A DNA stretch of 64,000 nt, taken from positions 2,170,001-2,234,000 of the forward strand of contig NZ_CP047028.1 of assembly GCF_009796865.1 (NCBI RefSeq), in the 5' to 3' direction. Numbering within the stretch: the first letter of the stretch is position 1; each line of letters starts with the position of its first letter. Source of the stretch: Formosa sp. L2A11 (GTDB taxonomy: Bacteria; Bacteroidota; Bacteroidia; Flavobacteriales; Flavobacteriaceae). Under the pieces are notes generated by a model. It did not search any database and was not told the DNA's origin. It saw only the letters and a program-made list of their open reading frames with translations. Below are positions 19,528 through 28,718 of the stretch, piece after piece. The position numbers and the translations under genes were made by a program.

Positions 19528-21957
19528 TTAATCTACTGTTTCGGTTTCAATCTTATTTTTTACATATTTTTCTAACCATTGGTCTTCTTCCCAAAGCATA
19601 TGTAAAACCGATTCTTTTGCATAATAACTGTGGCTTTCACGTGGTAACATCACTAATCTTACAGGTGCACCTAATCCTTTTAAGGCATTAAAATAACGTT
19701 CACTTTGTAAAGGATACGTTCCAGAATTATTATCTGCTTCACCATGAATAAGTAATAAAGGTGTTTTCATTTTATCTGCATGCATAAAAGGTGACATGTT
19801 GTTGTAAACTTCTGGGGCTTCCCAGTAATTACGTTCTTCACTTTGGAATCCAAATGGGGTTAAGGTTCTGTTGTAAGCTCCAGAACGTGCAATACCAGCG
19901 GCAAATAAATTTGAGTGTGATAATAGGTTAGCTGTCATAAATGCGCCATAACTATGGCCTCCAACTGCAACACGGTTTCTGTCTATATATCCTAAACTAT
20001 CTACAGCATCAATAGCGGCTTTTGCATTAGCAACTAATTGTTCTCTAAAAGTATCGTTAGGTTGGTTGTCGCCTTCACCAATAATTGGGAACGCTGCTTT
20101 ATCTAAAACAACATAGCCTCTAGTTACCCAATATATAGGAGATCCATAGTTTAGATATGTAAAATCGTTAGCGTTTAAAGTGCTTTGTGCAGCACTATTT
20201 TTGTCTTTATATTCACGAGGATAAGCCCACATAAGCATGGGGTATTTTTTACCAGCTTCATAATCTGTTGGTAAATATAATGTCCCTGATAAATCTAATC
20301 CATCTGCACGTTTATAAGAAATAACCTCTTTTTTAACATTTTGAAGGCTTTTATAAGGATTTTCGAATTGCGTTAGTGGTTTTAAACTATTTCGCTTTTT
20401 AATGTTTCTAACGTAATAATTGGGATATTCGTTTTTAGATTCTATACTAACAATATATTCTCCTGTTTTAGCATTTAAAGCTGAAGAAATGCTTTCTACC
20501 TTATTTGTTAACTTGGATTGGTATAAACGTTTTGTTTTTTGAGTACTTAAATTTAATTCATCTACAAACGGGGATTTACCTGCGTCGCTATATCCTTCTC
20601 CAATTAAATACGCTGATTTTTTATTTAAATCTAAAACATATTCACTGAATTCGTTTTTAGTTGAAACAAAAGAACCTGGATCGCTATAAAGATCTTGGTA
20701 GTTACGATCGAATAATATTTTTGGCTCTTGACTAGCATCAGAAGGATTGAATACATAAGTTCTCGTGTTACGTGTATTCCACCAGGTATCGTAAGCGATA
20801 GCTGTTTGGTCGTTACCCCAAATAATATAGCTAAAACGATCTTTTGTTTTTAATAAAGAGGTTACTTTACCATCAAAAGGAGCGTCTTGTTCAAAAACTT
20901 CGTCACGGAAAGGAACTTCGTTTGCAGGATCTCCACCGTCTAAAACTTCTGCCCAATATAAAGTTGCAGGTTTATCACTTCTCCAGTCAAAATCTCTTTT
21001 TCCTGTACGTTCTGCCATAAATCCTTGTGGAAGGTCTTCTATTAATGGTACTTCTAAAACAGATTTTACTAAGTCGCCTTTAGCATCGTAAACAATAGAT
21101 TTAGAAGGGAATCTATTATAAGGTACTAAATACGAAAAGGGCTTATTTATAGTTGTTATCATGATGTAATTACCATCTGGAGAAAACGAAATACCACGAT
21201 ACATGTCTGTTTCTTTCCATAAGGTTGCTTTACCATCTAAAGTTACTTTGTATAATTCTGATTGTGATAATTGTTCAAAATTATGTTCGTCGTTTTTATT
21301 CTTTAGTAAATCTTGATATGTTCTGTTTTGTGCTTTTACACCAGCTTCACTTACAGAAATAGTTGGTCCTGTAGGAATTGCTTCGCTTGTATTAATTAAC
21401 GCTTTTCTGTTTTTTGGAAGCACCTTTACTAATAAAGCTTCACTGTTTTTAAACCAAGTTACAGGGTTTCCCATATTGGCATTTAAGTTTGCTTCGCTTA
21501 TTTTTTTAGCAGAATTATCTTTAATATCTAAAAGCCATAATTCGACTCCGGTATTTACTGTTTTTGTAAATGTCATGTATTCTTGGTTGGGTGACCAAGA
21601 GAAATTAGCATAACGCCCTTCTTTAGGTAAACCTGTAATGGTTTTTGGTGTACCATTCTTTTTAGTGCTTAATTTAATATCTGTATAATATTTGGTACGA
21701 CTACCAATATTAGTTACCGGATTAATTCTTAGACCACCTAAACGAAGTTCTGTTTCAGAGAGTTCTGCAATGGTTTTATAGCGGCTTCTGTATAGTAATA
21801 CAATATGTTCGCCTTTGCCATCTATTCGAATTCTTGGAGCTAAAGGTGCTTCTGCTAATTCTAAAATGTTTTGATGTGGTTTTTGATACGTAAGGTTTTC
21901 TTGAGAATAACCTGTAAGTACGAAAAAGAGTAGAAAAAAAGAGAAAAAATGTTTCAT
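19528..21957 (-). CDS. Secreted prolyl-oligopeptidase family (S9) peptidase
   Basis: About 809 residues. Signal peptide MKHFFSFFLLFFVLTGYSQ; the ATG at 21957 is used rather than a TTG two codons upstream. Residues 30-540 form the beta-propeller that gates substrate size. The C-terminal alpha/beta hydrolase has the nucleophile S669 in GGHSYGAF, acid D742 in GEADNN and H776 in ESHSYY, in correct order. It most resembles the S9D-type glutamyl/dipeptidyl peptidases common in Bacteroidota and probably cleaves peptides in the periplasm; substrate specificity is not readable. Single gene with its own terminator. Confidence 0.93.
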   Translation of the reverse strand: MKHFFSFFLLFFVLTGYSQENLTYQKPHQNILELAEAPLAPRIRIDGKGEHIVLLYRSRYKTIAELSETELRLGGLRINPVTNIGSRTKYYTDIKLSTKKNGTPKTITGLPKEGRYANFSWSPNQEYMTFTKTVNTGVELWLLDIKDNSAKKISEANLNANMGNPVTWFKNSEALLVKVLPKNRKALINTSEAIPTGPTISVSEAGVKAQNRTYQDLLKNKNDEHNFEQLSQSELYKVTLDGKATLWKETDMYRGISFSPDGNYIMITTINKPFSYLVPYNRFPSKSIVYDAKGDLVKSVLEVPLIEDLPQGFMAERTGKRDFDWRSDKPATLYWAEVLDGGDPANEVPFRDEVFEQDAPFDGKVTSLLKTKDRFSYIIWGNDQTAIAYDTWWNTRNTRTYVFNPSDASQEPKILFDRNYQDLYSDPGSFVSTKNEFSEYVLDLNKKSAYLIGEGYSDAGKSPFVDELNLSTQKTKRLYQSKLTNKVESISSALNAKTGEYIVSIESKNEYPNYYVRNIKKRNSLKPLTQFENPYKSLQNVKKEVISYKRADGLDLSGTLYLPTDYEAGKKYPMLMWAYPREYKDKNSAAQSTLNANDFTYLNYGSPIYWVTRGYVVLDKAAFPIIGEGDNQPNDTFREQLVANAKAAIDAVDSLGYIDRNRVAVGGHSYGAFMTANLLSHSNLFAAGIARSGAYNRTLTPFGFQSEERNYWEAPEVYNNMSPFMHADKMKTPLLLIHGEADNNSGTYPLQSERYFNALKGLGAPVRLVMLPRESHSYYAKESVLHMLWEEDQWLEKYVKNKIETETVD

Positions 21958-22134
21958 GGGCAAGTGTAATTTGTGTTTAGAATTATTTTAAGCAGTTCAA
22001 GATAATAAAAAATAACGATGTGTACTCCATGTATTACTACGGTTATTGGTGTTAGGCATGCATAGTAATTGGAAAGCGGTTTAGAAACATTTTACATTTT
22101 AAATGATTAAATTGCGAGCTATAAAAGTTGATAT

Positions 22135-23145
22135 ATGTATAATTCAAAAATAATAGGTCTTGGATACTATGTTCCAGACAATGTAGTGACCAATGACGAT
22201 TTGTCTAAACTAATGGATACTAACGATGCTTGGATTCAAGAACGTACAGGAATAAAAGAACGTAGATGGGTAAAACCCGGATCTGAAGATACTACATCTG
22301 TTATGGGTGTAAAAGCAGCAAAAATTGCTATCGAACGTGCTGGTATAGATAAAGATGATATTGATCTTATTGTATTTGCTACACTAAGTCCAGATTACTA
22401 TTTTCCTGGACCTGGAGTACAAGTTCAAAAAGCATTAGATATAAAAACTGTAGGAGCAATAGATATTCGTAACCAGTGTTCTGGGTTTATTTATGGGCTT
22501 TCTGTGGCAGACCAGTTTATTAAAACAGGTATGTATAAAAATGTTTTAGTTATTGGTAGTGAAATACATTCTAAAGGATTAGATATCTCTACCAGAGGGC
22601 GAGGTGTATCTGTTATCTTTGGAGATGGTGCCGGTGCTGTAATATTAAGTCAAACAGAAGATAATACTAAAGGTATTTTATCTACACATTTACACTCTCA
22701 AGGAGAACATGCAGAAGAATTAGCTTTAATAGCTCCTGCAATGGGTACGCGTTGGGTAAGTGATATTTTAAGAGATAACGATCCTGAAGATGATAGTTAC
22801 TTCCCGCATATGAATGGACAATTTGTATTTAAAAATGCAGTAGTTCGTTTTAGTGAAGTAATTATGGAAGGTTTAGTGGCTAATAATTTAGATAAAGATG
22901 CCATTGATATGTTAATTCCGCATCAAGCGAATTTGAGAATATCTCAATTTATTCAGAAGAAATTTGGATTGGCAGACGATAAAGTGTTTAATAACATTAT
23001 GAAATATGGTAACACTACGGCAGCTTCAATTCCAATAGCTTTAACTGAAGCTTGGGAACAAGGAAAAATAAAAGAAGGAGACACCGTTGTTTTAGCTGCT
23101 TTTGGTAGTGGTTTTACTTGGGGAAGCGCGATTATTAAATGGTAA
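22135..23145 (+). CDS. fabH: Beta-ketoacyl-ACP synthase III (FabH-type)
   Basis: Condenses acyl-CoA with malonyl-ACP to begin fatty-acid synthesis. The catalytic triad is C115 (RNQCSGFIYGL), H263 (IPHQANLRI) and N293 (YGNTTAASIP). Length 336 is normal. The gene stands alone, without the plsX or rpmF neighbours usual for the housekeeping fabH, so it may be a second KAS III with different primer preference, for example for the branched starters typical of this phylum; that is inference. It ends at a strong terminator. Confidence 0.92.
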   Translation: MYNSKIIGLGYYVPDNVVTNDDLSKLMDTNDAWIQERTGIKERRWVKPGSEDTTSVMGVKAAKIAIERAGIDKDDIDLIVFATLSPDYYFPGPGVQVQKALDIKTVGAIDIRNQCSGFIYGLSVADQFIKTGMYKNVLVIGSEIHSKGLDISTRGRGVSVIFGDGAGAVILSQTEDNTKGILSTHLHSQGEHAEELALIAPAMGTRWVSDILRDNDPEDDSYFPHMNGQFVFKNAVVRFSEVIMEGLVANNLDKDAIDMLIPHQANLRISQFIQKKFGLADDKVFNNIMKYGNTTAASIPIALTEAWEQGKIKEGDTVVLAAFGSGFTWGSAIIKW

Positions 23146-23167
23146 ACGCTTAAAATAGATGTAAAAT

Positions 23168-23198
23168 AAAAGCCGAAATGTACATTTCGGCTTTTTTG
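23168..23198 (+). terminator. Intrinsic terminator after fabH
   Basis: Stem AAAAGCCGAAATG / CATTTCGGCTTTT with a TA loop, then T-rich sequence, starting 23 bases past the stop. Confidence 0.9.
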
Positions 23199-23584
23199 AT
23201 TTTCAGCTAATAATTAATCTATGAGTTAAACACAATTTGCGAATAATAATTTTGACAAGAAGACTAATTCAAAAGTAAAATAATGATTCGTTTAATGTAG
23301 TTATGTAAATGTAACGAAAAAAGAGAGCGTCTATTGTTTTGATTATCAGTAATTTTGAAAAATTTAACACACTTAACACAATATTTGGAAAACTAAATGT
23401 GAATTTCTTGTGTTTCTTCCGTTTTTACTGATTTTTTCATCTTAAGCTTTTTTAATTTTTAAGACTATTTTTTAATAGTTTTTCAATTTTAGAGTGCATT
23501 TTTTTATTGATTGCTGTAAAATAAAGACCGTATTTTTTTTATATTGTTACATAAAATTTCAAATATTATCTTCAATAAAAAAAT
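23199..23584. other. AT-rich intergenic region without recognised feature
   Basis: About 390 bases between the fabH terminator and the CoA-binding protein gene. I see no coding potential, tRNA or clear promoter; one ACACACTTAACACAATATTTGG-like patch near 23367 is only loosely promoter-like. Confidence 0.4.
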
Positions 23585-23947
23585 ATGAATAAAAAAACAT
23601 TGGTAATAGGAGCATCTTTAAAGCCAGAACGCTATTCTAATATGGCAATCAAAAAATTAATACATTATAGGCATGAGACTGTTGCTTTTGGTTTAAAAGT
23701 AGGCGAAGTTTCTGGTGTAACTATTAATACCGAATTGGTAAAATACAATGGTGTAGATACGGTAACGTTGTATCTAAATCCAAAACGTCAGGTTGCGTAT
23801 TACGATTATATTATTAGCTTAAATCCCAAACGTGTTATCTTTAATCCTGGGACAGAAAATCCTGAATTTTATAAGCTTCTAAAAGAACATGGAATTACTT
23901 CAGAAGTAGCTTGTACCTTAGTCTTGTTGTCTACGAATCAATACTAG
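23585..23947 (+). CDS. CoA-binding (YccU-like, CoA_binding_2) domain protein
   Basis: A 120-residue single Rossmann-type domain starting KKTLVIGASLKPERYSNMA, with the nucleotide-binding GAS loop, a central VDTVTLYLNP strand and the NPGTENPEF motif. The domain resembles the CoA-binding half of succinyl-CoA synthetase alpha, but no ligase domain is attached and the cellular role is unknown. The last 30 bases overlap the end of the convergent symporter gene. Confidence 0.88.
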   Translation: MNKKTLVIGASLKPERYSNMAIKKLIHYRHETVAFGLKVGEVSGVTINTELVKYNGVDTVTLYLNPKRQVAYYDYIISLNPKRVIFNPGTENPEFYKLLKEHGITSEVACTLVLLSTNQY

Positions 23948-25360
23948 GCCTAAAAAGGTTAAAAATCCATTAAGAATTAGAATAAAAAAGCCAAATTCAA
24001 ATCCAAACCATTTTAAGCTATTTACACTAATAATGTAAGATAAAATAGGAGATAGGATTGCTATTACAGGAACAAGTTTGTCTTTTACATTCCAGCGTGT
24101 AAATAAACCAAAACTATAAAGTCCTAATAATGGGCCATAAGTGTATCCTGCAAATACAAAGAGTTTAGCAATAACACTTTCGTCTTTAATAACGTATTTA
24201 AATACAATAATTACAAGTATTAAAAGGATGGAAATAAGTACGTGAATGCGTCTTCTAACTGTTATTTGTTTGGCTTGGTCGTATTTCTTTTCAATATCTA
24301 AAATATCTATACTAAACGATGTTGTTAAAGAGGTTAGTGCACTATCTGCACTACTATAAGCAGCAGCAATTAAACCGAGTAAGAAAAATATAAAGGCAAC
24401 TGTTCCTAAATTGTGTTTTGCTAAAATGGGAAATAAGTCGTCTTTATGTGCATCAATACCATTTTGTTGAGCATAAACGGTAAGCAATAGACCTAAGCTT
24501 AAAATTACAAAATTGGTAACGGTTAATACAATGGTAAACCAGAACATGTTTTTCTGTGCGTCCTTAAGCGATTTACAAGTCAGGTTTTTCTGCATCATAT
24601 CTTGGTCTAAACCAGTCATAACTATGGCAATAAAAGCACCAGATATAAATTGTTTCCAAAAATAATTAGCTGTTTTTACATCGTCAAAAAAGAACATTTT
24701 AGATAAATCGCTGTCAAGTACAAAGTTTAAAGTTGTTTTTCCTCCAAGATCCAGGTCTTGACTTACAGAATAAATTGCGACTCCAATGGCAACCAGCATA
24801 AATAAGGTTTGTAAAGTGTCTGTCCAAACAATGGTTTTTATTCCAGATTTAAAGGTGTATAACCATATTAAAAGCACAGTAATTGTTACAGTTTGCCAGA
24901 ATTGAATGCCTAAATCGTCGAATAAAATAATTTGCAAGACATTAGCGACTAAAAATAATCTAAAACTAGAGCCTACAATTCTTGAAATTAAAAAGAAAGA
25001 GGCACCTGTTTTGTAGGCATAGTTTCCAAAGCGTTCTTCTAAATAGGTGTATATCGATGTTAGATTAAGTTTATAGTAAAGCGGAAGTAAAACGGTACCT
25101 ATAACAATATATCCTACAACATAGCCAAAAACGACTTGCATATAACTAAATTGAGAAGCTTCAATCCAGCCTGGCACAGAAATAAAAGTAACACCAGAAA
25201 GCGAAGCGCCAATCATACCAAACGCAACAACGTACCATGGAGATTGTTTGTTTCCTTTAAAAAAGGCATTGTTATCGGTTTTTTTTCCGGTTAGGTATGA
25301 AATTAAAATAAGTACCCCAAAATAGGCGGCAATAAGTAGAATGATCTGAGTCGCGTTCAT
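23918..25360 (-). CDS. Sodium:solute symporter (SSS family)
   Basis: About 480 residues with 12-13 hydrophobic helices. Family signatures include GMIGASLSGVTFISVPGW (helix 2-3), the sodium-site region AAAYSSADSALTSLTTSFSIDI and YTYGPLLGLYSFGLFTR. I placed the start at the ATG at 25360 (MNATQIILL), because the 32 codons before it contain no membrane helix and run into the divergent recR promoter. The substrate cannot be determined; relatives carry sugars, sialic acid, proline or other solutes. Confidence 0.92.
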   Translation of the reverse strand: MNATQIILLIAAYFGVLILISYLTGKKTDNNAFFKGNKQSPWYVVAFGMIGASLSGVTFISVPGWIEASQFSYMQVVFGYVVGYIVIGTVLLPLYYKLNLTSIYTYLEERFGNYAYKTGASFFLISRIVGSSFRLFLVANVLQIILFDDLGIQFWQTVTITVLLIWLYTFKSGIKTIVWTDTLQTLFMLVAIGVAIYSVSQDLDLGGKTTLNFVLDSDLSKMFFFDDVKTANYFWKQFISGAFIAIVMTGLDQDMMQKNLTCKSLKDAQKNMFWFTIVLTVTNFVILSLGLLLTVYAQQNGIDAHKDDLFPILAKHNLGTVAFIFFLLGLIAAAYSSADSALTSLTTSFSIDILDIEKKYDQAKQITVRRRIHVLISILLILVIIVFKYVIKDESVIAKLFVFAGYTYGPLLGLYSFGLFTRWNVKDKLVPVIAILSPILSYIISVNSLKWFGFEFGFFILILNGFLTFLGLVLIRRQQD

Positions 25361-25428
25361 AAAATAGTTTTCGCAGACCAAAATACAAATTACAATGCGA
25401 TAATAAATAAATCTTAAAACTAAAATTG

Positions 25429-25436
25429 TAAATTGG
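25429..25436 (+). promoter_or_regulatory. -7-like promoter element for recR
   Basis: TAAATTGG, one base off TAnnTTTG, ends four bases before the recR ATG, implying a transcript with practically no leader. Confidence 0.4.
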
Positions 25437-25440
25437 TCGC

Positions 25441-26058
25441 ATGGAATTTTCTTCAAAATTATTAGAAAAGGCAGTTAACGAAATGTCGCAGTTACCAGGA
25501 ATTGGTAAACGTACGTCTTTACGTCTGGTTTTGCATTTGTTACGCCAGCCAGAAACGCAAACAGTAAATTTGGCTCAGGCCTTATTGAATATGCGTACCG
25601 AAATTAAATTTTGTAAGTCATGTAATAATATTAGTGATAACGAACTGTGTGAAATATGTTCTAACCCAAGAAGGCAAGAAGACCTTATTTGTGTTGTAGA
25701 AGATATTCGCGATGTTATGGCTATAGAAAGCACGAGTTCTTATAAAGGATTGTATCATGTTTTAGGAGGGAAAATTTCGCCTATGGATGGTATTGGACCT
25801 CACGATTTAAACATTACACCTTTAGTAAATAAAGTAAAAGAGGGAGGTGTTAAAGAACTTATTTTTGCGTTAAGTCCAACTATGGAAGGTGATACGACTA
25901 ATTTTTATATTTTTAAACAAATTCAAGATCTCGATGTTGTTATGTCTACAATTGCACGAGGAATTTCTGTTGGAGATGAATTAGAATATGCAGATGAGGT
26001 TACGTTAGGACGAAGTATTTTGAATCGAATTCCGTTCGAAGGATCACTAAAATCTTAA
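25441..26058 (+). CDS. recR: Recombination protein RecR
   Basis: Forms the RecFOR complex that loads RecA on gapped DNA. 205 residues: N-terminal helix-hairpin-helix ([13 protein letters not shown]), a four-cysteine zinc finger (C58, C61, C70, C73), then the Toprim domain ([33 protein letters not shown]). All motifs are intact. It is divergent from the symporter gene and followed after six bases by a glycosyltransferase gene. Confidence 0.98.
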   Translation: MEFSSKLLEKAVNEMSQLPGIGKRTSLRLVLHLLRQPETQTVNLAQALLNMRTEIKFCKSCNNISDNELCEICSNPRRQEDLICVVEDIRDVMAIESTSSYKGLYHVLGGKISPMDGIGPHDLNITPLVNKVKEGGVKELIFALSPTMEGDTTNFYIFKQIQDLDVVMSTIARGISVGDELEYADEVTLGRSILNRIPFEGSLKS

Positions 26059-26064
26059 GTCGAT

Positions 26065-27162
26065 TTGAAGCTATCTGTTATTGTATTAAATTATAATGTG
26101 CGTTATTTTTTAGAGCTCTGCCTTAAAAGTGTGGTAGAGGCTACCTCTAAAATAGATTCCGAAATTATTGTGGTAGATAATCATTCTGCAGATGCTAGTT
26201 GCGAGATGGTTAAAACAAAATTTCCGCAAGTTAAACTCATAGAAAATAAAACTAATTTCGGATTTTCTAAAGGAAATAATATAGGTGTTGAGCAAGCTAA
26301 AGGCGAATACCTGTGTATTTTAAATCCAGATACAGTTATTGCAGAAGACACCTTTGTAAAGATTTTAGAATTTGCAGAATCAAAATCTAATTTAGGTATT
26401 ATTGGCTGTAAGTTAATAGATGGTTCAGGTAAATTTTTACCAGAAAGTAAACGCAATGTGCCAACACCAGAAGTCGCATTAAAAAAGATTTTAGGAGATA
26501 CAACACCATATTATGCTAATCACTTACAAGAAGAGAGTGTAAGTATTGTAGACGTTTTAGTAGGTGCTTTTATGGTTCTGAAACGTGACGTTTATCTTAG
26601 TGTAAACGGCTTTGATGAAGACTATTTTATGTATGGAGAAGATGTAGACTTGTCTTATAAAATATTAAAAAACGGCTTTGATAACTATTATTACGGAGCT
26701 ACAACTATTATTCATTTTAAAGGCGAATGTACCTTTAGAGATCGTAAATATGCCAAGCGATTTAATGGCTCGATGCAAATGTTTTATAAGAAACATTTTA
26801 AGAAAAGTATTGTCTTCGAAGCGTTAATTTGGGGAGGAATTAAATGTCTTACATTTTTAAATTTACAGCCTTCAGTTAAAAAACAAAAGGTTGAAAGTGT
26901 TGTTTTTCTCTCAGATTCAGAGGTTAAATCTTTAGAATCTGCTTTAAACTTCAAGCTAGAATTAAAACATAAAATTGATGTAGTAAGCAATTTTCAGCAA
27001 ATCATTTTAGATAATAACATGCTGACATTTAAGGAGATTATCTCTATAATGCAATCATATCAATATAATAATACAATAACCTATCGTATTCTTCCTCAAG
27101 AGAGTAAATTTGTGCTTGGTAGCGATAATAAGGTGTCAAGAGGAATTGTTATTCATTTTTAG
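26065..27162 (+). CDS. Family 2 glycosyltransferase
   Basis: Starts at TTG (MKLSVIVLNYNVRYFLELCL), six bases after recR; no ATG fits the conserved N-terminus. The GT-A domain has VVDNHSADAS, NTNFGFSKGNNIG and the metal-binding region ILNPDT (about 93-98), then GAFMVLKRDVYLSVNGFDEDYFMYGEDVDLS, the acceptor motif of rhamnosyl-type transferases. The C-terminal 120 residues match no family known to me. It probably acts in cell-surface polysaccharide assembly; the sugar is unknown. No other glycan gene is adjacent. Confidence 0.9.
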   Translation: MKLSVIVLNYNVRYFLELCLKSVVEATSKIDSEIIVVDNHSADASCEMVKTKFPQVKLIENKTNFGFSKGNNIGVEQAKGEYLCILNPDTVIAEDTFVKILEFAESKSNLGIIGCKLIDGSGKFLPESKRNVPTPEVALKKILGDTTPYYANHLQEESVSIVDVLVGAFMVLKRDVYLSVNGFDEDYFMYGEDVDLSYKILKNGFDNYYYGATTIIHFKGECTFRDRKYAKRFNGSMQMFYKKHFKKSIVFEALIWGGIKCLTFLNLQPSVKKQKVESVVFLSDSEVKSLESALNFKLELKHKIDVVSNFQQIILDNNMLTFKEIISIMQSYQYNNTITYRILPQESKFVLGSDNKVSRGIVIHF

Positions 27163-27170
27163 TACCTTTG
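27163..27170 (+). promoter_or_regulatory. -7 promoter element upstream of the E2 gene
   Basis: TACCTTTG directly after the glycosyltransferase stop matches TAnnTTTG; it would leave a leader of about 115 bases before the E2 start. Confidence 0.4.
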
Positions 27171-27286
27171 CAAAACATTTCCGTTGTGAAAATGCAATAA
27201 TAAGTTATTGCATGTTTTTAGGCTAAAAACGTCTTTATGTATTAATTTCGCAATTTTAACATTTAAAAAAGCTTTATATTATTAAT

Positions 27287-28615
27287 ATGACAAAATTTGA
27301 ACTGAAATTACCTAAAATGGGAGAAAGTGTTGCAGAGGCAACAATAACTTCATGGTTAAAAGAGGTTGGAGAAACTATAGAAGCTGATGAGGCTGTATTA
27401 GAGATCGCGACAGATAAAGTAGATAGCGAGGTCCCGAGTGAAGTTGAAGGTGTTTTATTAGAAAAATTATTTAATGTTGATGATGTAGTACAGGTTGGGC
27501 AGACTATTGCAATAATTGAAGTTTCTGGAAAAGGAGCTGTTGCACCCGAACCATCCAATGAAGTTGAAGAAGTAACTCCAGAACCAGAAGCTGTTGAAGC
27601 TTTAGAAAAATCTTTTGAAGAAGCGAAAGAAACGGTAACACCCCAAACTGTAGTTTCTAGTAGTGATCGTTTTTATTCTCCACTGGTAAAAAATATAGCA
27701 AAAGCAGAAGGTATCAATCAATCAGAATTAGATACTATTTCGGGGACAGGGCTTGAAGGTCGTGTTACAAAAAACGATATTCTTGCTTATCTAGATAATA
27801 GAGGTGTGGCTAAACCGGTTTTAGAATCTGTAAACAATATACAGCCGCAAATTTCAACTCCTAAAGTTCAGATAGCAAAAGCGGTGACTCCAATAGTTGC
27901 TTCAGGCGAAGACGAAATTATCGAGATGTCTAGAATGGGTAAATTAGTAGCGAACCACATGGTAGATTCTGTTAATACCTCAGTACATGTGCAAAGTTTT
28001 ATTGAAGCAGACGTTACTAATATCTGGAATTGGAGAAAGAAAGTAAAAGATGATTTTTATAAAAGAGAAGGAGAAAACTTAACGTTTACTCCAATTTTTA
28101 TGGAAGCAATAGCGAAGTGTCTACGAGATTTTCCAATGATGAATATTTCATTCCAAGACGGAAAAGTAATTAAAAAGAAAAATATTAATTTAGGTATGGC
28201 TGCGGCCTTGCCTGATGGTAATTTAATTGTGCCTGTTATAAAAAATGCCGATCAGTTAAATTTAGTTGGTATGACTAAACAAGTAAATGATTTAGCAAAA
28301 CGCGCAAGAGAAAATAAATTAAAACCAGACGATATTCAAGGCGGAACATATACGGTAACAAACATTGGTAGTTTTGGTACAATTATGGGAACACCAATTA
28401 TTAATCAGCCACAAGTTGGTATTCTTGCTTTAGGAGCTATTAGAAAAGTGCCTGCAGTTATAGAAACTCCCGAAGGCGATTTTATAGGAATTCGTTACAG
28501 AATGTTTTTATCTCACTCTTACGATCACCGTGTGGTTAATGGAGCGCTTGGAGGCATGTTTGTAAAAGCGGTTAAAGATTATTTAGAAGCTTGGGATATG
28601 AACCAAGATATTTAA
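27287..28615 (+). CDS. 2-oxo acid dehydrogenase E2 (dihydrolipoamide acyltransferase)
   Basis: Core of a 2-oxo acid dehydrogenase complex. A lipoyl domain (1-76) carries the lipoyl lysine in ATDKVDSEV. A flexible Glu/Pro linker follows, then the E1/E3-binding domain (about 125-165; SPLVKNIAKAEGINQSELDTI), a second linker and the catalytic domain (from about 205) with the DHRVVNG active-site histidine near residue 410. The GESVAEATITSWLK start and the absence of adjacent odhA or pdh genes fit the branched-chain or generic E2 of Flavobacteriia. The acyl group cannot be fixed from sequence alone. Confidence 0.92.
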   Translation: MTKFELKLPKMGESVAEATITSWLKEVGETIEADEAVLEIATDKVDSEVPSEVEGVLLEKLFNVDDVVQVGQTIAIIEVSGKGAVAPEPSNEVEEVTPEPEAVEALEKSFEEAKETVTPQTVVSSSDRFYSPLVKNIAKAEGINQSELDTISGTGLEGRVTKNDILAYLDNRGVAKPVLESVNNIQPQISTPKVQIAKAVTPIVASGEDEIIEMSRMGKLVANHMVDSVNTSVHVQSFIEADVTNIWNWRKKVKDDFYKREGENLTFTPIFMEAIAKCLRDFPMMNISFQDGKVIKKKNINLGMAAALPDGNLIVPVIKNADQLNLVGMTKQVNDLAKRARENKLKPDDIQGGTYTVTNIGSFGTIMGTPIINQPQVGILALGAIRKVPAVIETPEGDFIGIRYRMFLSHSYDHRVVNGALGGMFVKAVKDYLEAWDMNQDI

Positions 28616-28637
28616 AAATATAAAGACCTGAAAATTA

Positions 28638-28668
28638 AGCCCATCTGAAATCAGTTGGGTTTTTTTGT
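28638..28668 (+). terminator. Intrinsic terminator after the E2 gene
   Basis: Stem CCCATCTGA / TCAGTTGGG with one mismatch, followed by a seven-T run. Confidence 0.7.
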
Positions 28669-28718
28669 TCTACAAAAATAACATTTACTAAATTTACACT
28701 TTAATAAACTCTATTTTA

